Source of the DNA: Firmicutes bacterium UBA1702 | Lineage (GTDB): Bacteria; Bacillota; Clostridia; Peptostreptococcales; Anaerovoracaceae | Assembly: GCA_002320005.1 (NCBI GenBank) | Contig: DCJK01000042.1 | Coordinates: 50,432 to 114,431, forward strand | DNA length: 64,000 bases | Direction: 5' to 3' | Part shown: positions 45,308 to 53,948 of the stretch, one piece after another | How the letters are laid out: each line of letters opens with the position of its first letter | How positions within the stretch are numbered: position 1 is the first letter of the stretch | Position numbers and translations under genes: made by a program | The notes under the pieces: generated by a model | Database searches by the model: none | What the model saw: only the letters and a program-made list of their open reading frames with translations | Told to the model about the DNA's origin: nothing

Positions 45308-46378
45308 TCACGAAGCCGCTTCTACGGCAGCGTAATATGCGTTGGCGTCCTTCTGAAATTTCTCGTAGTTATCAGAGAAATTTGCGCTTCCATCCAATTT
45401 TTCACTTAGGACGAAATACAGATAATCCGTATCCGCAGGGTTTAGAGCCGCCTCAATTGAGGCAAGTCCCGGCGAGCAGATGGGACCCGGAGGCAGACCC
45501 GGATTAAGATATGTATTGTAAGGTGATTCTATCTGTGTATCTGCATTGCTGAGAACAGCCTTCTGCTTTCCCAGAACATACTGAACCGTGGAACACATCT
45601 GCAGAGCCATTCCCTTTTCTAATCTGTTATATATTACACTGGCAACCAGAGGTCTTTCGTCATCAATGTTTACTTCTCTTTCTATTATGGATGCGACAAT
45701 TATCACTTCATTCATTGAAAGCCCCATTTCTCTGGCTTTTTCGTAATGTTCATCTGTCACTTCAAGTTCAAACTGATTAAGCATAACATTTATAAAATCT
45801 TCTTCTTTTGCACCTTCCGGAAGTGTATATGTGTTAGGGAACAGATATCCCTCAAGATGATTCTTGTTTTTCTGAGCTCCGTCAAGAAAATCATAATCAA
45901 AAGTACCGTTTTCCAGGAGATCAACAAATCTCTCTCTGTCTATAAGCCCCCTTTCGCTTAAAGTATCAGCCACCTGGTATATCGTGTATCCTTCAGGAAT
46001 GGTAAAGGTAATGGTGCTTACTTTTCCTCCTACAAGTATATCTGCCAGTTCTTTGAAGCTCATGGATGGTGACAGTGAATAAGTTCCTGCTTTATAATCG
46101 CTGTCATATCCTTTGAGCCTGGACCACATTCTGAATGCCTTAGGGTTGTCAATTATCCCTTTTTCTCTGAGAAGTTCGGCAATCTGCCCTGTTCCCCAGC
46201 CTTCTTCTATTGTGACATTTATGCTCTGGTTGTCATTGGGATCCAAAGCTTTTCCCATTCCCTGTATCACTACGGCTGTGAAGGAACCTATGAGAATCAG
46301 ACAAACAATTGTTATTAAAATCATTCTCTGACCCTTGCTTAAATTATTAACATCAATTTTTATCTTTTTAAATCCCAT
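45308..46378 (-). CDS. mltG: Endolytic murein transglycosylase MltG
   Basis: A 356-residue YceG-like protein. One N-terminal membrane anchor (ILITIVCLILIGSFTAVVIQ, about 20-40) faces the catalytic domain outward. A LysM-like part (EGWGTGQIAELLREKGIID; ITFTIPEGYTIYQVADTL) is followed by the catalytic core. The catalytic Glu is in VIIVASIIEREVNIDDERP, and YNTYLNPGLPPGPICSPG is a family block. It trims nascent peptidoglycan strands. It begins about 35 bases after the efp terminator. Confidence 0.93.
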   Translation of the reverse strand: MGFKKIKIDVNNLSKGQRMILITIVCLILIGSFTAVVIQGMGKALDPNDNQSINVTIEEGWGTGQIAELLREKGIIDNPKAFRMWSRLKGYDSDYKAGTYSLSPSMSFKELADILVGGKVSTITFTIPEGYTIYQVADTLSERGLIDRERFVDLLENGTFDYDFLDGAQKNKNHLEGYLFPNTYTLPEGAKEEDFINVMLNQFELEVTDEHYEKAREMGLSMNEVIIVASIIEREVNIDDERPLVASVIYNRLEKGMALQMCSTVQYVLGKQKAVLSNADTQIESPYNTYLNPGLPPGPICSPGLASIEAALNPADTDYLYFVLSEKLDGSANFSDNYEKFQKDANAYYAAVEAAS

Positions 46379-46411
46379 ATATACCTCTTAATTCAATTCA
46401 GACATGCTAAT

Positions 46412-46441
46412 AAAAGGACACAACAAAAGTCGCGTCCTTTT
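46412..46441 (-). terminator. Intrinsic terminator after efp
   Basis: On the minus strand AAAAGGACGCGAC and GTTGTGTCCTTTT form a 13-base-pair stem (two G-T wobbles) with a TTTT loop, followed by ATT. It lies 14 bases after the efp stop and separates efp from mltG. The weak T-run suggests partial readthrough. Confidence 0.7.
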
Positions 46442-46455
46442 AGCTCTGTTGTTTC

Positions 46456-47016
46456 TTATTTAGATCTGCTCAGATATTCTCCGGTTCGTGTATCAATCTT
46501 AATTACTTCTCCTTCTTCAATAAAGATAGGAACCTGAATTACAGCGCCGGTTTCTACAGTTGCAGCTTTTGTAACATTTGTAGCAGTGTTTCCTTTAACC
46601 CCCGGCTCTGTTTCAATGACTTTCAGATCTACAAAGTTAGGGGCTTCTACCAGGAATGCTTCACCTTTATAGAATTTGATGGTTGCCTCGTCATTTTCTC
46701 TCAGGAATTTCATTGCTTCTTCCACCTGATCATATGACAGTGGAATCTGCTCATAGGTTTCCTTATCCATAAAGTAGTACAGCTCACCATCGTTGTACAG
46801 GTACTGCATTACTTTAGTATCAATGTGAGCTTTAGGGAATTTGTCACTTGGGTTGAAAGCCTCTTCCCTTGTGGCTCCTGTAAGGATATTCTTATACTTT
46901 GTTCTTACGAATGCCGCGCCTTTACCCGGCTTAACATGCTGGAAGTCAAGAACCAAATGCGGTTCTCCGTTGATTTCAAAAGTGATACCTTTTCTGAAGT
47001 CGCTAGCGTTAATCAT
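46456..47016 (-). CDS. efp: Elongation factor P
   Basis: A 186-residue EF-P with three beta-barrel domains. The KOW-like domain I has [20 protein letters not shown], where the Lys in the PGKGAAF loop is the modification position. Domains II/III contain [20 protein letters not shown] and the signature [18 protein letters not shown]. It relieves ribosome stalling at polyproline. It has its own promoter and terminator. Which modification it carries cannot be told: no poxA/yjeK or ymfI-like gene is seen. Confidence 0.96.
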   Translation of the reverse strand: MINASDFRKGITFEINGEPHLVLDFQHVKPGKGAAFVRTKYKNILTGATREEAFNPSDKFPKAHIDTKVMQYLYNDGELYYFMDKETYEQIPLSYDQVEEAMKFLRENDEATIKFYKGEAFLVEAPNFVDLKVIETEPGVKGNTATNVTKAATVETGAVIQVPIFIEEGEVIKIDTRTGEYLSRSK

Positions 47017-47093
47017 TTTTATCTCTCCATTCTTTCGTATTTTGTCTTCTATAATCCAGAGTGATTTAAACTCTTTTTAATTCAATTCATTTC

Positions 47094-47122
47094 ATTATAC
47101 CAAATTGCATGACAATTGCCAA
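47094..47122 (-). promoter_or_regulatory. Promoter of efp
   Basis: TTGGCA (47122-47117), a 17-base spacer and TATAAT (47099-47094) on the minus strand. Predicted start near 47087, giving a leader of about 70 bases before the efp ATG. The rest of the 144-base gap between ylbF and efp holds nothing else that I recognise. Confidence 0.7.
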
Positions 47123-47160
47123 GTACTCATTGATAAAGAAGATAATTACGGTATGACCCA

Positions 47161-47505
47161 TCAGTCATTCATCAGCTGTCCCATTCCCGCAACTTCACCG
47201 AGAATTTCGTATACATCCTTCATCATCAGAGAAAAACGCATTTCAGTTTCAAGATACTGAGCAGCAAGAGGATCTTTTAAAAGTATTCCGTAGAGCTGCT
47301 GTAATGAAGAAATATCTTCTTGAGTGGGCTGCTGGCCTGCCATCTGCTTCGCCTGGAATTCAAACTGCTTGGTCTGAAAATCTCTGATCATTTTTGACAG
47401 GTCCTCATTTTCATTTATTTTTGCTTTCGCACCTTCATATTGCTTGTATTCTTCGGACATTTTTATGGCTTGAGCCAGTCCATGAGCCTGATCATATACA
47501 TTCAT
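47161..47505 (-). CDS. YlbF/YmcA family protein (RicF-like)
   Basis: A 114-residue all-helical protein: HGLAQAIKMSEEYKQYEGAK, MIRDFQTKQFEFQAKQMAGQ and LETEMRFSLMMKDVYEILGE. This is the pattern of the YlbF/YmcA (RicF/RicA) family. In Bacillus these partner with RicT to steer RNase Y in mRNA maturation. The ATG follows the ribonuclease J stop by three bases, so the two are co-translated. That fits a role in RNA processing, but direct interaction with RNase J is only inferred. Confidence 0.82.
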   Translation of the reverse strand: MNVYDQAHGLAQAIKMSEEYKQYEGAKAKINENEDLSKMIRDFQTKQFEFQAKQMAGQQPTQEDISSLQQLYGILLKDPLAAQYLETEMRFSLMMKDVYEILGEVAGMGQLMND

Positions 47506-47508
47506 TTC

Positions 47509-49191
47509 TTATACCTCCAAAAATATAGGCAGGATTATAGGGCTTCTCTTTGTAGTTTCATATATATATGAACTCAGAGAATCTCTTACCTGTGATTTCA
47601 TATTGTTCCAGTCTTTGATTTTTTTTCTCTGGCATTTGTCCAGAGCTTCTTCTGCTATTTTCCTTGCCTCGTCGATAAGTTTCTCGTTTTCTCTTACATA
47701 TACAAAGCCTCTGGAAATAATGTCCGGACCCGAAACCACCATCTGGCTTTCTTTTTCTATGGCAGCCACAACGATGATAAGTCCCGATTCCGAAAGCATT
47801 TTTCTGTCGCGCAGGACTATATTTCCTACATCGCCTACACCAAGACCGTCCACAAGAATTGCCTCAGCAGTCACTTTTCCCTGCTGGAGTTCGGCTTTTC
47901 TTTTGTTTACATTAAGAACATCTCCGTTTTCCATTACAAAAATATTCTCTCTCTTCATACCCAAGCTCTCGGCCAGTCTGGCATGCTGAATAAGATGCCT
48001 GTATTCTCCGTGAACCGGCATGAAAAATTTAGGCTTGATAAGGGAATGCAGAAGCTTGAGTTCCTCCTGGCATGCATGCCCTGAAACATGGATATCTGCA
48101 ATGTCTGAGTAAATTACTTCAGCACCCTTTTCAAAAAGTTTATTTACGACATTGGACACGGTTTTTTCGTTTCCGGGAACCGGCGTTGATGAAAGAATTA
48201 CCATGTCTCCTTTTTTCAATTTAACGGAACGATGTTCTCCGGAAGCTATTCTTGACAGAGCAGACATAGGCTCACCCTGACTTCCTGTGGTTATAATCAC
48301 CAGCTTGTCATCAGGAATATTTTTGGTCATTTTAAGATCAACCAGCGTTCCCGGAGGTATATCCAAATATCCCAGTTCTATGGCCAGAGCCACAACATTT
48401 TCCATACTCCTGCCGGAAACAGCAACTTTTCTACCCATCTTAACAGCGTTTTCTATTATTTTCTGAACCCTGTGCACGTTGGATGAGAATGTTGCAATTA
48501 TTATTCTGTTTTTGGCTGTCCTGAAAATATTCTCCAGCGTTCTCCCAACAACACGTTCAGAAGCTGTAAATCCGGGTCTTACGGCATTTGTACTGTCACA
48601 TAGCATCAGCGTGACGCCTTTCTTGCCAAGCTCCGCCAGTTTGCAGAAATCTATGGGTTCTCCATCTACAGGAGTATAGTCAATCTTGAAATCACCTGAA
48701 TGGAAAACCATACCTGCCGGAGTATCAATAGCAAGGCAGATGGCATCTGCAATTGAGTGAGTCATTCTTATCGGCTCAATGTTAAAACATCCAAGTTTTA
48801 ACTTGTCACCTGCCTTTATCGTTCTTAAATCTCCGTAAATCTGGTGTTCTTTAAGTTTGTTCTCAACCAGTCCCAAAGTAAGTCTCGTTCCGTAAACAGG
48901 TATATTGATGTTTTTAAGAAGATAAGGTATGGCTCCAATATGGTCTTCATGTCCGTGAGTTATTACCATACCCACTATCTTCTCTCTGTTTTCCATCAGA
49001 TAAGTGAAATCCGGAATAACGATATCTATTCCATACATTTCATCTTCAGGGAAGCTCATACCGCAGTCTATAATCAGTATCTGATCCTCATATTCCAGGA
49101 GAGTCATGTTTTTTCCGATCTCACTGAGCCCTCCTATGGGTATTACCTTAAGACTGGGCCTGCTTTCCTTTTTCGTTACTTTTCTTCTCAT
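47509..49191 (-). CDS. rnj: Ribonuclease J
   Basis: A 560-residue metallo-beta-lactamase/beta-CASP ribonuclease. Zinc ligands are in GMVITHGHEDHIGAIPYLL (near residue 78), FHSGDFKIDYTP and the later SGHACQEEL motif. The beta-CASP domain includes LMLCDSTNAVRPGFTASERV and ITTGSQGEPMSALSRIASGE. The C-terminal domain follows. RNase J is a 5'-3' exonuclease and endonuclease central to Firmicutes RNA decay. Length and domain order are normal. Confidence 0.95.
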   Translation of the reverse strand: MRRKVTKKESRPSLKVIPIGGLSEIGKNMTLLEYEDQILIIDCGMSFPEDEMYGIDIVIPDFTYLMENREKIVGMVITHGHEDHIGAIPYLLKNINIPVYGTRLTLGLVENKLKEHQIYGDLRTIKAGDKLKLGCFNIEPIRMTHSIADAICLAIDTPAGMVFHSGDFKIDYTPVDGEPIDFCKLAELGKKGVTLMLCDSTNAVRPGFTASERVVGRTLENIFRTAKNRIIIATFSSNVHRVQKIIENAVKMGRKVAVSGRSMENVVALAIELGYLDIPPGTLVDLKMTKNIPDDKLVIITTGSQGEPMSALSRIASGEHRSVKLKKGDMVILSSTPVPGNEKTVSNVVNKLFEKGAEVIYSDIADIHVSGHACQEELKLLHSLIKPKFFMPVHGEYRHLIQHARLAESLGMKRENIFVMENGDVLNVNKRKAELQQGKVTAEAILVDGLGVGDVGNIVLRDRKMLSESGLIIVVAAIEKESQMVVSGPDIISRGFVYVRENEKLIDEARKIAEEALDKCQRKKIKDWNNMKSQVRDSLSSYIYETTKRSPIILPIFLEV

Positions 49192-49253
49192 AAATATTTT
49201 TCCGTCCTTTTCTTTTTATTTATGAAAAGATAACTGTGGATAATATTTTATAT

Positions 49254-51725
49254 TTATTTTACTACTATATTTATCAGTCTTCCAGGCACAGCAACTACCT
49301 TTACGACCGTCTTTCCGTCCAGTAAAGCTTTAATTCTCTCATTCTCCAAAGCTATCTTTTCCAGTTCAGATTTTCCTGCATCAGCAGCAACCATCATCTT
49401 TTCTTTTACTTTTCCGTTTATCTGAACCACTACTTCAACGCTTTCTTTTACAAGAGCGTCCTCATCATATTCCGGCCAGCTCATAGTGGTCACAGATTCG
49501 GTCTGACCTATGTGTTCCCACATTTCCTCACAGATATGAGGTACAAACGGCGACAGTATCAAAATAAGGTCTTTTACTGCCTTGCCGAGAAGCCCTTCAT
49601 TTACGCAGCCCTGCTCTTTATATCTGTACATCTCATTAACCAGCTCCATAATGGAACTTATTGCTGTATTGAAACTGAACCTTCCGCCTACGTCCTCGCT
49701 GACCTTCTTTATTGTGAAGTTCAATGTATAATTAAGTGACTTGTCAGCATCAGTTTTTATTTCAAAAGCACTTGGTACTTCAGGGTATTTTTCCTTTATT
49801 TCATAAACCAGGCGGTATACTCTGTTAAGGAATCTGTAACTTCCCTCGACTCCTGCATCTGACCAGTCAAGCTCTCTCTCCGGAGGAGCCGCAAAGAGAA
49901 TGAACAGTCTCGCAGTGTCTGCACCATATTTGTTTATTATTTCCTCAGGGCTTACTACATTGCCAAGCGACTTGCTCATTTTTTTGCCGTCCTTGTTTAC
50001 CATTCCCTGAGTAAGCAGATTTTTGAATGGTTCCTCATCTTTGACAAGCCCCATGTCATAAAGAGCCATCTGGAAAAATCTTGCGTACATGAGGTGGAGG
50101 ATTGCATGTTCAACACCGCCTATGTATTGATCAACATTCATCCAATATTCAGCTTTTTTAGGGTCGAAAGGCGCTTTGTCATTTTTAGGATCGCAATATC
50201 TGAGGAAGTACCATGAAGAGTCAAGGAATGTATCCATAGTATCCATTTCTCTCTTGGCAGGTTTTCCGCATATAGGACATACTGTATCTCCGAAAGTTTT
50301 GGAAGTTGTCAGAGGAGACTCGCCCTTTCCGGTAAATTCAACATCTGTAGGCAGCATTACAGGGAGGTTTTCTTCTTTTTCAGGAACCCATCCGCAATCT
50401 TCACAATAAATCATAGGGATAGGACATCCCCAGTAACGCTGTCTTGAAATCAGCCAGTCTCTGAGTCTGTAATTTACAGTCTTTTTACCTATTCCCTGTT
50501 CTTCAACAATTTCAATAAACTTTCCAATGGCATCTCTGTTGTTCATTCCGTTAAATTCTCCGGAATTTATGAGAGTTCCTTCTGCAGCGCATGCTTCCTT
50601 AAGATTATTAAGGTCTATTTCCGGATCTCCCGGGTCAACTACAGGAATTATATCTATGCCGAATTTTGTCGCAAATTCAAAGTCACGCTGATCGTGAGCA
50701 GGTACGCCCATTACGGCACCTGTTCCATATCCCATGAGAACATAATCCGAAATGTAGATAGGAATTTCTTTCTTTGTAAAAGGATTGATGGCATATTTGC
50801 CGATGAATACGCCTGTCTTTTCATTGACGGTTGAAGTTCTCTCTATATCATTCATGTGTTCAACCTTCTCAATATATTCTTTTACAGGGTTTTCATACTC
50901 TGTTCCCTCCACCATCGAAAGAACTGAAGGATATTCAGGAGCAAGAACCATATAAGTTGTTCCATAGATGGTATCAACTCTGGTAGTAAATACCGTTAGT
51001 TTTTCATCGCTGTCTTTTATTTCGAAATCAACTTCAGCACCTACAGACTTTCCTATCCAGTTTCTCTGCATTATTTTTACTTTGTTAGGCCATCCGTCAA
51101 GAGTATCCAGGTTGTCCAGAAGTCTTTCCGCATAATCAGTTATTTTCAGGTACCACTGAGAAAGATTTTTCTTTCCTACAGGGGATTTACATCTTTCGCA
51201 GCACCCATCAACTACCTGTTCATTGGCGAGAACGGTCTTACAGCTTGGGCACCAGTTTACGGGATTTTCTTTTTTGTATGCAAGTCCTCTGTTATAGAAC
51301 TGAATAAAAATCCACTGCATCCATTTGTAATAGTCAGGATGGCATGTTGCCACTTCTCTGTTCCAGTCGTATGAAAGACCCAGCTGCTTAAGCTGAGATC
51401 TCATTTCGGCAATATTGTCCCAAGTCCATATGTTTGGATGAATTCCATGCTTTATTGCCGCATTCTCGGCAGGCAGTCCGAAGGAATCCCATCCCATTGG
51501 ATGAAGCACATTAAAGCCATCCATTTTCTTAAATCTGGCAACAACGTCTCCTATTGAATAATTCCTTACATGTCCCATGTGAAGTTTGCCTGACGGGTAT
51601 GGGAACATTTCAAGGCAGTAGTATTTTTCCTTGGAATCGTCTTCCTCAGTTTTAAAGCAATCGTTTTCCTCCCAGTATTTTTGCCATTTCTTTTCGATTT
51701 CTTTAAAGTTGTACTTCTCTTTCAT
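49254..51725 (-). CDS. leuS: Leucyl-tRNA synthetase
   Basis: An 823-residue class I synthetase. The HIGH signature is [20 protein letters not shown]. The CP1 editing domain contains [18 protein letters not shown]. Zinc-type cysteines occur in [20 protein letters not shown] and [12 protein letters not shown]. The KMSKS loop is [11 protein letters not shown]. The ATG at 51725 gives the family N-terminus [19 protein letters not shown]; a reading from 51770 would start inside rsfS. No T-box leader is found before it, and it directly follows rsfS. Confidence 0.97.
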   Translation of the reverse strand: MKEKYNFKEIEKKWQKYWEENDCFKTEEDDSKEKYYCLEMFPYPSGKLHMGHVRNYSIGDVVARFKKMDGFNVLHPMGWDSFGLPAENAAIKHGIHPNIWTWDNIAEMRSQLKQLGLSYDWNREVATCHPDYYKWMQWIFIQFYNRGLAYKKENPVNWCPSCKTVLANEQVVDGCCERCKSPVGKKNLSQWYLKITDYAERLLDNLDTLDGWPNKVKIMQRNWIGKSVGAEVDFEIKDSDEKLTVFTTRVDTIYGTTYMVLAPEYPSVLSMVEGTEYENPVKEYIEKVEHMNDIERTSTVNEKTGVFIGKYAINPFTKKEIPIYISDYVLMGYGTGAVMGVPAHDQRDFEFATKFGIDIIPVVDPGDPEIDLNNLKEACAAEGTLINSGEFNGMNNRDAIGKFIEIVEEQGIGKKTVNYRLRDWLISRQRYWGCPIPMIYCEDCGWVPEKEENLPVMLPTDVEFTGKGESPLTTSKTFGDTVCPICGKPAKREMDTMDTFLDSSWYFLRYCDPKNDKAPFDPKKAEYWMNVDQYIGGVEHAILHLMYARFFQMALYDMGLVKDEEPFKNLLTQGMVNKDGKKMSKSLGNVVSPEEIINKYGADTARLFILFAAPPERELDWSDAGVEGSYRFLNRVYRLVYEIKEKYPEVPSAFEIKTDADKSLNYTLNFTIKKVSEDVGGRFSFNTAISSIMELVNEMYRYKEQGCVNEGLLGKAVKDLILILSPFVPHICEEMWEHIGQTESVTTMSWPEYDEDALVKESVEVVVQINGKVKEKMMVAADAGKSELEKIALENERIKALLDGKTVVKVVAVPGRLINIVVK

Positions 51726-51733
51726 TTTTATGC

Positions 51734-52078
51734 TTAATCCTCCACTTCGATGAATTGACAATCTCCCCAAACTTTCTCAATGCTGTATTTTTCTCTCATT
51801 TCCCGGGTAAACAGGTTTACAATTATATCACCAAAGTCCATCAGTATCCATCCTGATCCCTGTTTTCCCTCAATTGATTTAACATAAAGACCTGCCTCGG
51901 CAAGGCGATCTTCAACTTCGTCAGTCAGAGAATTCACTTGCCTTTCGGATGATCCCGAACAAATTACAAAATAGTCTGCAAAAGTGGCCTTGCCCTGTAT
52001 ATCTATAACTGTAATATCTTCAGCTTTTTTATCTGACAGCGTTTTTGCCGCAAGCAGTGCATATTCTCTATTGGTCAT
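51734..52078 (-). CDS. rsfS: Ribosomal silencing factor RsfS
   Basis: A 114-residue protein of the Iojap/RsfS family. Key pattern: [20 protein letters not shown] and [20 protein letters not shown]. It binds L14 on the large subunit and prevents subunit joining during starvation. It overlaps yqeK by 11 bases and is followed by leuS. The order nadD-yqeK-rsfS is widely conserved. Confidence 0.95.
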   Translation of the reverse strand: MTNREYALLAAKTLSDKKAEDITVIDIQGKATFADYFVICSGSSERQVNSLTDEVEDRLAEAGLYVKSIEGKQGSGWILMDFGDIIVNLFTREMREKYSIEKVWGDCQFIEVED

Positions 52079-52655
52079 CTGATTTCTCCTTTTTACTAAT
52101 TAGTTCTGCAAAATACTGTTCTGCCGCAAGAGTATCTCCATCCAAGAACTTCCCCTCGGAACTTACATAATCAATAGTGCTTCTTAGAGAAGCAAGACAT
52201 GCTTTATCCAGATCCTCTTTTACAAGTTTTCTGAGTTCCTCAACTCCCGGATAATTCCTTCCCGGCTCAACAGCATCAGCGATATAAATAATCTTTTCCA
52301 AAGTGCTCATACCATTCCTTCCGGTAGTATGAAAGCTTACTGCATTTATTATATCCCTGTCTTTTATTCCAAAATCCCTCTGAATCATTTCTGCTGCTAT
52401 TTTTCCATGAGAAAGATTCGGTGAATTAAGGTATTTATTGTCCAGCCCCAGATGCTTGACATAATAGTTAAGCACATTTTCCGGAACGCCTCTGTAAAGG
52501 TCGTGAAGCAGCGCTGCCTGTTCAGTCTTATGCGGATCACATCCGTACAGAGCTGCCAGTTCAAGGGCGGTGCTCCTTACACCATATGTATGCTTTCTTC
52601 TCTTTTCAGAAAAATTTTTATCTATGTATGCCGTGATTTTATCTATAGAGTCCAT
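52068..52655 (-). CDS. yqeK: YqeK family HD hydrolase (diadenosine tetraphosphate hydrolase)
   Basis: A 195-residue HD-domain phosphohydrolase. KRRKHTYGVRSTALELAALY and AALLHDLYRGVPENVLNYYV give the H...HD metal ligands. SLSHGKIAAEMIQRDFGIKD-type and AVSFHTTGRNGMSTLEKIIY complete the site. Bacterial YqeK hydrolyses Ap4A symmetrically to two ADP. It overlaps the end of the nadD fusion by 17 bases and rsfS by 11 bases. Confidence 0.9.
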   Translation of the reverse strand: MDSIDKITAYIDKNFSEKRRKHTYGVRSTALELAALYGCDPHKTEQAALLHDLYRGVPENVLNYYVKHLGLDNKYLNSPNLSHGKIAAEMIQRDFGIKDRDIINAVSFHTTGRNGMSTLEKIIYIADAVEPGRNYPGVEELRKLVKEDLDKACLASLRSTIDYVSSEGKFLDGDTLAAEQYFAELISKKEKSDDQ

Positions 52656-53925
52656 TTTTTTCTATATACCTTTCCACCGGCTCCGGAACCATCTCTTCTA
52701 CAGATTCTCCTGCCGCAATTTTTCTTCGTACTTCTGTGGAAGATACATCCGGCATATTAGAACGGATTTTTATAATTTCAGTGCCATATTTTCTTCTGAG
52801 CTCAGATATACATGATTCCAGTTCTTCTTCTTTATATCCCGGTCTTACACTGACTGCAAAAGAAAAGTTCTCAAGTATGTCTGTCCCTTTATACCATTGT
52901 TCGACCTGAAGCATGGAGTCTGTGCCCAGCACGAAGTACAGTCTTTCGTCAGGATATTTCTTCTGGAGATACACCAGCGTGTCATAGGTGTAAGATATCT
53001 TCATGTTGTTTAGCTCATAATCCGAAACAACTGTGTTTTCCATCCCGCTGAAAGCAAGTTCTGCCATTGCCTGCCTGTGATAATCTTCCGTAACACGTTT
53101 TCCCTGCTTGAAAGGCTGGACTCTTGCCGGCATAACTATAAGTCTGTCCAGATTTGCTTCCTTTATGGCCGCCCTTCCCAGGGCAACGTGCCCATTGTGG
53201 ACCGGATCAAAAGACCCGCCGAGAACGCCGGTGCGGTTTGAAACAGTTTCTTTTGTGCCGGATTCACCGGGACATTTTGCATCCCCGGTATATGTTGTTT
53301 CCTTATCCAGCCAGTGATTATAGCCGATGATTGCCTGTTCCCAGAAAGCACTTACAAAATCTTCTTCTGCACCGTAACTTATATTGAATATACCATCTCC
53401 GCCACCGGAACCGATAACGGTTACGGCGGTTATGTCCTCTGTACCTGCCAGACTCACGGTGAGACTGGCATAAGAACCGGTTCTCATGTAATACTTTTCA
53501 AAAGCAAAAACTGCAAACCTGACTCCTTCTATTTCTGTTGTCAACGGATCGCAAACCCGGTCTGCAATTTTTTCCCCTATATCAGCCACTATCTCAAAGG
53601 CTTCGTCATAGCTGCTTCTGAAATATCTTATTTCGGATTTTGGGCAGTTTTTCTTTGACGCAGGCGAATCATTAAAAATAATTCTGAATTCCGCTTTTAT
53701 GCTGTCTTTTATGGACTTAGAATATGATGATTCAGCAAGTTTTTTCAAAAAATCGTTTTTTATTTCATCCATCTTCTGCTCGTCACAGTTGATCTTAACA
53801 GCTGCAAGCATATCCTTAGCTTCTTTACCACACTGCGAGCAGAAAACCACATTAACATTTACCAAATTATATTTTTTGTCATAAAATCCTATCTTTTTAC
53901 CGCAGCATACGCAATACTGAGTCAT
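52639..53925 (-). CDS. nadD: Nicotinate-nucleotide adenylyltransferase with zinc-ribbon and DUF6054-like N-terminal extension
   Basis: A 428-residue protein, more than twice the usual NadD length. Residues 231-428 are a full NadD: GVLGGSFDPVHNGHVALGRA (HxGH-type nucleotide site), FVLGTDSMLQVEQWYKG, and SNMPDVSSTEVRRKIAAGES. The first 35 residues hold a CxxC...CxxC zinc ribbon (C5/C8 and C29/C32). Residues about 55-205 resemble the DUF6054 domain (RFAVFAFEKYYMRTGSYASL, TVIGSGGGDGIFNI). No start codon with a ribosome-binding site is seen near residue 230, so the fusion looks real. NadD makes deamido-NAD; the role of the extension is unknown. It is followed by yqeK with overlap. Confidence 0.85.
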   Translation of the reverse strand: MTQYCVCCGKKIGFYDKKYNLVNVNVVFCSQCGKEAKDMLAAVKINCDEQKMDEIKNDFLKKLAESSYSKSIKDSIKAEFRIIFNDSPASKKNCPKSEIRYFRSSYDEAFEIVADIGEKIADRVCDPLTTEIEGVRFAVFAFEKYYMRTGSYASLTVSLAGTEDITAVTVIGSGGGDGIFNISYGAEEDFVSAFWEQAIIGYNHWLDKETTYTGDAKCPGESGTKETVSNRTGVLGGSFDPVHNGHVALGRAAIKEANLDRLIVMPARVQPFKQGKRVTEDYHRQAMAELAFSGMENTVVSDYELNNMKISYTYDTLVYLQKKYPDERLYFVLGTDSMLQVEQWYKGTDILENFSFAVSVRPGYKEEELESCISELRRKYGTEIIKIRSNMPDVSSTEVRRKIAAGESVEEMVPEPVERYIEKNGLYR

Positions 53926-53948
53926 CTGATACCCCTTTTTAAATTATA

